In this document: positions 58,116 to 64,000 of the stretch, piece by piece | Numbering within the stretch: the first letter of the stretch is position 1 | How the letters are laid out: each line of letters begins with the position of its first letter | Assembly: GCA_037976565.1 (NCBI GenBank) | Contig: CP137674.1 | Span: 35,677,256 to 35,741,255 of the forward strand | Source of the DNA: Mesocentrotus franciscanus | Lineage: Eukaryota; Echinodermata; Echinoidea; Camarodonta; Strongylocentrotidae | DNA: 64,000 nucleotides | Direction of reading: 5' to 3' | The notes under the pieces: generated by a model | Told to the model about the DNA's origin: nothing | The model's input: the letters and a program-made list of their open reading frames with translations, nothing else | Databases searched by the model: none | Made by a program: the position numbers and the translations under genes

Positions 58116-58975
58116 ATCCTAGTCTTGACAATAGTTCGAGCCACTAGTGGCGATCTCTACATCATCCTTTGTTTCAGGGAGGGAGAAGGAATCTTTGTCC
58201 CTCCTTCGAACATTAGGATGACACAAAATCGCTGCCACTGCCGGGGATACATTCGCATTGCGCGGCAATACAGATTGCGATATTTCTAGTTATCATGACA
58301 TGAAAAATGTTGCCATGAAATCCAGTTTCTTTTGTTTTCTGGGATACACTGTGTAGTCTTTTAATATACAAACATACATGTACTTGGTTTAGTCCGAATA
58401 TTTGCATAGTTACAATTGGTAATATTTCTGAAAGTGAAGAAAATGTTCCATTTCTCTCCGGTCTCTCCTAATACATGGGACTAAATAATTGGCATTACCT
58501 TGGTGCATGCTGAACACAAGTACTTTCACTTTGATTTCATTACTTGTTGTGTGACAACAAATCATCCCAAAATTTGATCTACATGTACTTATTTCTACTG
58601 ATTACAGAAATAATTGTGTACGGTAAATCTTCCTTGTATATATGTATCTTAGAATAGAAAGATACCAACTTCCGTCATTTAAGTGAAATCATTATGTTTA
58701 AAATGATTCTTGTTCATTACTCATATTGTTTTCAACATTTTGTCATGATTAAAAGATTTTGATGATGTAATTTTGACTGAAGCATTTTTATACTCCTTTT
58801 TCACTTTATGTTTTATGTATTTATTTAGACTATGTGAAAATATGAGAAACACAAAATCAGGACATTTGTATACATTTGGAAGATGTATGAATGCGGAAAT
58901 GTTATAAAAATGTGATAGCTTCTGAATGTATTGCACCGTTTGCACATTTGATCAACATTTCTGTGTAACATTTTA
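58116..58975. other. AT-rich sequence without recognised gene
   Basis: No gene found. From about 58,730 AACATTT and AAATGTT words become frequent, leading into the 165-bp satellite. Confidence 0.45.
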
Positions 58976-58979
58976 AGAA

Positions 58980-60780
58980 CATTACGCATAACAACATTGT
59001 AATGTTTCTATTAAATGTTTAAATGATATCAAAATATATGGTCTTAGAAATAGATGGCTGACATTTTTATAACATTTCCTTCAAACATCCGTAAGATATC
59101 ATTACAACATCTTGTCAACATTTCTTAATTTACATTTTAAAACATTTTGGGATATCATCGAGCAAATGTTTTTATTAAATGTTTAAATAATATCAAAATG
59201 TATGGTCTTAGAAATAGATGGCTGACATTTTTATGACATTTACTTCAAACATTAATAAGATATCATTACAACATTTCATTAACATTTCTAAAATAACATA
59301 TTAAAAACATTTGAGAATAACAATATTGTAATGTTTCTATGAAATGTTAAATGATATCAAAATGTATGGTCTTAGAAATAGATGGCTGACATTTTTATAA
59401 CATTTACTTCAAACATTAATAAGATATCATTACAACATTTCATTAACATTTCTAAAATAACATATTAAAAACATTTGAGAATAACAATATTGTAATGTTT
59501 CTATGAAATGTTTAAATGATATCAAAATGTATGGTCTTAGAAATAGATGGCTGACATTTTTATAACATTTACTTCAAACATTAATAAGATATCATTACAA
59601 CATTTCATTAACATTTCTAAAATAACATATTTAAAACATTTGAGAATAACAATATTGTAATGTTTCTATGAAATGTTTAAATGATATCAAAATGTATGGT
59701 CTTAGAAATAGATGGCTGACATTTTTATAACATTTACTTCAAACATTAATAAGATATCATTACAACATTTCATTAACATTTCTAAAATAACATATTAAAA
59801 ACATTTGAGAATAACAATATTGTAATGTTTCTATGAAACGTTAAAATGATATCAAAATGTATGGTCTTAGAAATAGATGGCTGACATTTTTATAACATTT
59901 ACTTCAAACATTAATAAGATATCATTACAACATTTCATTAACATTTCTAAAATAACATATTAAAAACATTTGAGAATAACAATATTGTAATGTTTCTATG
60001 AAACGTTAAAATGATATCAAAATGTATGGTCTTAGAAATAGATGGCTGACATTTTTATAACATTTACTTCAAACATTAATAAGATATCATTACAACATTT
60101 CATTAACATTTCTAAAATAACATATTAAAAACATTTGAGAATAACAATATTGTAATGTTTCTATGAAATGTTAAAATGATATCAAAATGTATGGTCTTAG
60201 AAATAGATGGCTGACATTTTTATAACATTTACTTCAAACATTAATAAGATATCATTACAACATTTCATTAACATTTCTAAAATAACATATTAAAAACATT
60301 TGAGAATAACAATATTGTAATGTTTCTATGAAATGTTAAAATGATATCAAAATGTATGGTCTTAGAAATAGATGGCTGACATTTTTATAACATTTACTTC
60401 AAACATTAATAAGATATCATTACAACATTTCATTAACATTTCTAAAATAACATATTAAAAACATTTGAGAATAACAATATTGTAATGTTTCTATGAAACA
60501 TTAAAATGATATCAAAATGTATGGTCTTAGAAATAGATGGCTGACATTTTTATAACATTTACTTCAAACATTAATAAGATATCATTACAACATTTCATTA
60601 ACATTTCTAAAATAACATATTAAAAACATTTGAGAATAACAATATTGAAATGTTTCTAGGAAATGTTAAAATCACATCAAAATGTATGGTCTTAGAAATA
60701 GATGGCTGACATTTTTATAACATTTCCTTCCAATATTTGAAAGATATCATTAATATGTTTTATCAACATTTTTGATAATA
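58980..60780 (+). repeat. Satellite of 165-bp monomers
   Basis: GGTCTTAGAAATAGATGGCT occurs at 59,040, 59,204, 59,368, 59,533, 59,698, 59,863, 60,028, 60,193, 60,358, 60,523 and 60,688. Period is 164 at first and then exactly 165. Monomers in the middle differ at only one or two positions, while the edge ones differ more. The unit is very AT-rich and full of AACATTT/AAATGTT words. Non-coding. Confidence 0.97.
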
Positions 60781-60992
60781 TCAAATTGATGGTGTTATAA
60801 CGTTTAAGCTTAATGTTAAAAAAACATTTTTATTATGTTTTATTGATGTTGGTGTCTAACGTTATAAAAATGTTTTCTTGATAATCACAAGACCATACAT
60901 TTTCATATGATTTTAACATTTGAACAAAACATTTCCCAAATGTTAAGCCAAACATTATCATGATGTTCTTATAATGTTTTTGTGCTAGCTGG
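60781..60992 (-). repeat. Inverted relative of the 165-bp satellite
   Basis: AAGACCATACATTTTCATAT and GATTTTAACATTTG at about 60,888 are the reverse complement of the monomer core. The segment ends CATTATAATGTTTTTGTGCTAGCTGGG-like sequence at 60,970-60,992, where the base composition changes abruptly. Confidence 0.75.
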
Positions 60993-61460
60993 GTGTCTGA
61001 CCCTCCCGTCCAGGGTACGTCCGACAATGCTCTGGTGGGGACTCTTTTACCGACGGTTCCCGTCCACAAAAAGACCCGCCTCGTAACTGCGGTTACGAAA
61101 TCGAAGTCAAAGCTTAAGGCTAAGACGGGAGGAGAAGCGCGGTCTCCGCGGAGGTTCCGCCCTCCCTTCGTCGGCTTTTCCCGTCACAGACAGGTTGGGA
61201 GTCGTAAGAGACTGTCTGACCCTCCCGTCCATGCAGGGTACGTCCGACAATGCTCTGGTGGGGGCTCTTTTGCCGACGGTTCCCGTCCGCAAAAAGACCC
61301 GCCTCGTAACTGCGGTTACGAAATCGAAGTCGAAGCTTAAGGCTAAGACGGGGAGGAGAAGCGCAGTCTCCGCGGAGGCTCCCGCTCCCTCCCCTTCGGT
61401 CGGCTTCTTCCAGTCACAGACGGGTTGGGAGTCGAAAGAGATTCTCCCGTCCAGGGTACG
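60993..61460 (+). repeat. GC-rich 220-bp direct repeat, about two copies
   Basis: TCTGACCCTCCCGTCC is at 60,996 and 61,215, and ATTCTCCCGTCCAGGGTAC starts a third, partial copy at 61,441. One frame of each copy reads GTSDNALVG(T/A)LLPTVPV(H/R)K and KTRLVTAVTKSKSKLKAKTG. Substitutions between copies are few. Confidence 0.9.
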
Positions 61461-61575
61461 GTCTGTCAGTTTGAGTGTGTACTCGAGTGAGTCCGCCGCA
61501 CCTCGTGCCGCCATGATAACTCAGAAGTACACCTTTGCTAGCTCTCTTGCCCCGTCCGCGGTGGTCGTGGAGTAA
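61195..61575 (+). pseudogene. Unidentified Lys/Ser-rich ORF, possibly gag-like
   Basis: 126 codons spanning the second 220-bp repeat: QGTSDNALVGALLPTVPVRK, then SKSKLKAKTGRRSAVSAEAP and a Ser/Ala-rich end. It is basic and of low complexity. No family recognised. Flanking frames are full of stops. A decayed retroelement gag-type protein is one possibility; chance openness of GC-rich repeat DNA is another. Confidence 0.3.
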
Positions 61576-64000
61576 AGCCATGTCCGGCCATGTCTCGGTT
61601 ATGTCTCGTTCTTAGTCGATGTCTGCCTTGGGCACACATTACACTACGGCTGGGGGGAGGGGTACGGCCTCATTTTAAAACGCCAACCCTTCTCCGTTGC
61701 CATCAAGCATGTTGAGCCTCTCGATTACTTGAAGCTCTTTGCGGAGGAAAGCGGAGGGCTAAACCCCCAGACCTCTCGACCGACCTCTGGTGGTATAGGC
61801 CTTCCTCGGACGGGTCGGCCCTGTCCATTCTTTGGACATGGGCGCCAGGACCTCGGTCCGTTTAACCCTGTCCGGGTTCGAACCCGTCCCGACATTGTGG
61901 CTTGATCGGGTACCAGTTACCTGGATTGTGACCGATCTTTCGGATCTCTCCTTCCAGTATCCGACCTGTTTACATGTTCCTGATACTCAGGATCCTGTTC
62001 TCATGCTGGTCTGGTTCCCGGTTTTGGTCTTCCCGGCGGCTCGGTGCCGCCTGACCAAAGCTGCCCCTCCTATCTCGGTCACCGCCTGGCGAGTAGACTA
62101 ATGATCGTGGTTGCGCCCGCCTCCTCGGGGCCAGGTTCTCCACGTAGTTGATTTGAGTATCAGGATGGTGACTCTGAGTCACTAGTCAGCGCGGCTCCCA
62201 AGCCCCTCGTGGTTTGGCAGCCGACGTGCAGGCTCTTCCAGAGTCTTAATTACTGAAGGCCTTCGCTCTGCCTCTGCCAGGTACTGCCCTGGCTTCCCTT
62301 CTCCTTCCGCGGGAATGCCGCTCACGGCGTTTTACCAGTCCGGTGACAGGTATCTTGTGAGTTTGGAGATTTGTCCCTCCCCCGGGGCTCTCCTCCTTCT
62401 AGTTATGACAGGCGCCACCCTAGGGTCGGCCAGTCATTTAGAGTGCGTCACACTGAGCTCCACCTTTGGGTCAAGCTCTGTGTCTCATGGGCGTGGTTGC
62501 GAGTTGCCCTGGTTTCACCCAAAACTTTGATCCACTTTAGGGAAAAGCAAAGTTCCCGATCTCACAGAGGCTCCCGTTGTCTTGTTTGTTGAGCCTCTGA
62601 CGCAGTGGAGCGGGTCGGACCCGGTCGCACTGAGCCTAAATTTCTGACTTACGAAGTCTAGTAAGACCGCTATACTCGCTTCATGTCCCGTGTCCACGGG
62701 TAAGAAGCGCAAGCGTTTTGACGTCCAGCTTCTGACTGGGTCAAAGGTAGAGAAGACTGAGTTATGTCTTACTTCAGTCGGTGTGTTCTCTAGCCGCTCG
62801 GGCTGTGCTTCGTGCCCTTTTGATGCTTTTGGCGACTGGAGATACCAGTAGTCCCGAAAGGCATCCTGGGTTCGGGCGGAGGCTCAGTTGCTGCCTCTTC
62901 CCGTGCCTCGACTAGCAATGAGCCGGCCCTGGTCACACCTTGTTTGGATTTTGCGGGTGTTGCTTCTCCGACATCCGAGACACTTTAGGCCCGGTTGCCT
63001 GGTGCTGCTTTTGGCCTTCCACCATGTGCCGTCGGCCTGTTGGTGGGAGTTGGGCCTGTAGCTCCTGCTGCCCTTGACGCTCCTCCAGGAGGAAGTCGGC
63101 AGCTGTTTTGGGTTCCTGCCCTCACCCGTCAGTCTGACTAGCCCATTAGTCTGACTGGGGTATTTTCTCGCGGTTGTTTCGGTTAATTTTACCACTCAAC
63201 AGAAAGGTCTCGACCACATGCACGTAAGCCTTTCGCACCAAGCTCTTGCCGTCTCGGATGCGGTGAGGCGTGGTCTATAGTGGTGACCATGCTGAGCCTT
63301 TTTTAAGCTAAACCTTCCAGCTTTAGCAAGGCCCTTGGGCAAACTTCGTCACCCGACGCTTCGGCGAGGGGTAAGAAGTTTGTAGTTGGTATTTTATGAG
63401 GATTATTGTAGCCTTCTAATATCCAGTCTCCGACTGTGACTTAGACGGAGAGGGCTGTGGTGATTTTCAGATCTCAGCCTGCCTTCTCTCCAACCGTTCA
63501 GACTGGGCTTCTCGTTGTGTAGAAGCATTTTGGTGGGCGACAGGGTTTACCCTGGTCCCGTCTGTCCGGTCTGAAGCCCAGTTACGTTTGTCTGGTGTAA
63601 GCCGGTACCCGCTTTAGGTTGGGGTCCGTCTTACCGAACTCGACCTCTGAGAGGCTCTGTTCTGTGGCTGGCTTTTCCTCGTCCTTGTGCCCGTTGGTGG
63701 TGGCTGAGCTCGCTTCTCCGGCTTCTTTTGCAACCCCCCAAGAGAGGAGTGGGTAGCTGGATCGGGACTCACCCTTCCCTTTGAAGCCTAGTCCTGCGGC
63801 TGACCAGCCCTTGAGGGCTGGTGTGCCACCTTCTTCGGGGGAATTATCTCTTGGACATAATTCCCCAGCTCACCTTAAGGGTAATCAGAGTCCCTGATGT
63901 TTGGGGCTACGGGCCCCCCGGCGGGTTCCCCGTTTCCGGCTTGTTTCAGTTCAGTGTTTCGAGTTTTCTGTCCGTTTTGTTGCGGACATCTGTCCCTCTC
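61576..64000. other. GC-rich decayed sequence, possible retroelement remains
   Basis: GC content is visibly higher than anywhere else in the window, but stops occur in all frames and no ORF exceeds about 100 codons. No domain could be read. Near the end GGGGGAATTATCTCTTGGAC-ATAATTCCCC (63,837-63,866) forms a 10-bp stem. The segment runs off the window. Confidence 0.4.

Noticed and set aside
61970..63195. Several ORFs of 65-103 codons in the GC-rich end
   Set aside because: Short, on both strands, with no shared frame and no recognisable domain.

Overview
The window reads as intron- and transposon-rich DNA of a marine invertebrate, most likely a deuterostome and perhaps an echinoderm. The basis is canonical GT/AG exons encoding SRCR, WSC and Sushi domains, many decayed non-LTR retrotransposons, tRNA-derived SINEs, long satellite arrays, and a 500-N assembly gap. 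There is no operon-like gene packing. The clade is inferred from content; no species is claimed.

Host genes are few. The best is a minus-strand gene at 25,488-33,728: a signal-peptide exon, an SRCR exon, an optional 85-nt exon, a WSC exon and a terminal Sushi exon with a stop codon. Splice sites and phases agree, giving a secreted protein of 286 or 318 residues. A second WSC exon of identical length (38,892-39,191) marks a paralogue. A terminal exon at 52,583-52,850 (minus) encodes a receptor-like cytoplasmic tail with several tyrosine motifs. A weak candidate terminal exon lies at 404-571.

From left to right: a 5'-truncated LINE and an inverted LINE 3' end (0.6-2.1 kb); a complete but broken cut-and-paste transposon with 32-bp TIRs and a 4-bp target duplication (2,890-5,362); Gypsy fragments in scrambled order (5.7-6.2 kb); a 60-bp perfect palindrome (7,115); a TTAA-flanked MITE (7,870-8,444); and a satellite of about 950-1,010 bp per unit (10.4-21.9 kb), bracketed by two related GA-rich/tRNA-like modules and followed by a divergent unit and three tandem hairpins (to 24.0 kb). 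The SRCR-WSC-Sushi gene (25.5-33.7 kb) carries in its introns a SINE split by a TIR element and a LINE split by a second copy of the MITE. Next come LINE relics, the second WSC exon and minisatellites (35-42 kb), a plus-strand LINE with parts of ORF1 and ORF2 (42.0-46.5 kb), a minus-strand LINE (47.8-50.8 kb), the tyrosine-tail exon and the gap (52.6-53.5 kb), nested MITEs (55.0-55.7 kb), two further tandem-repeat arrays (56.4-58.1 and 59.0-60.8 kb), and an abrupt switch to GC-rich, stop-riddled DNA (61-64 kb).

The elements are not a cooperating gene set. The window is a repeat-dominated locus with one well-supported secreted receptor-type gene, its partial duplicate, and the end of a probable signalling receptor. 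The least explained structures are the satellite with its conserved hairpins and TGACGTCA/ATGCAAAT motifs, and the transposon with iterated subterminal motifs.
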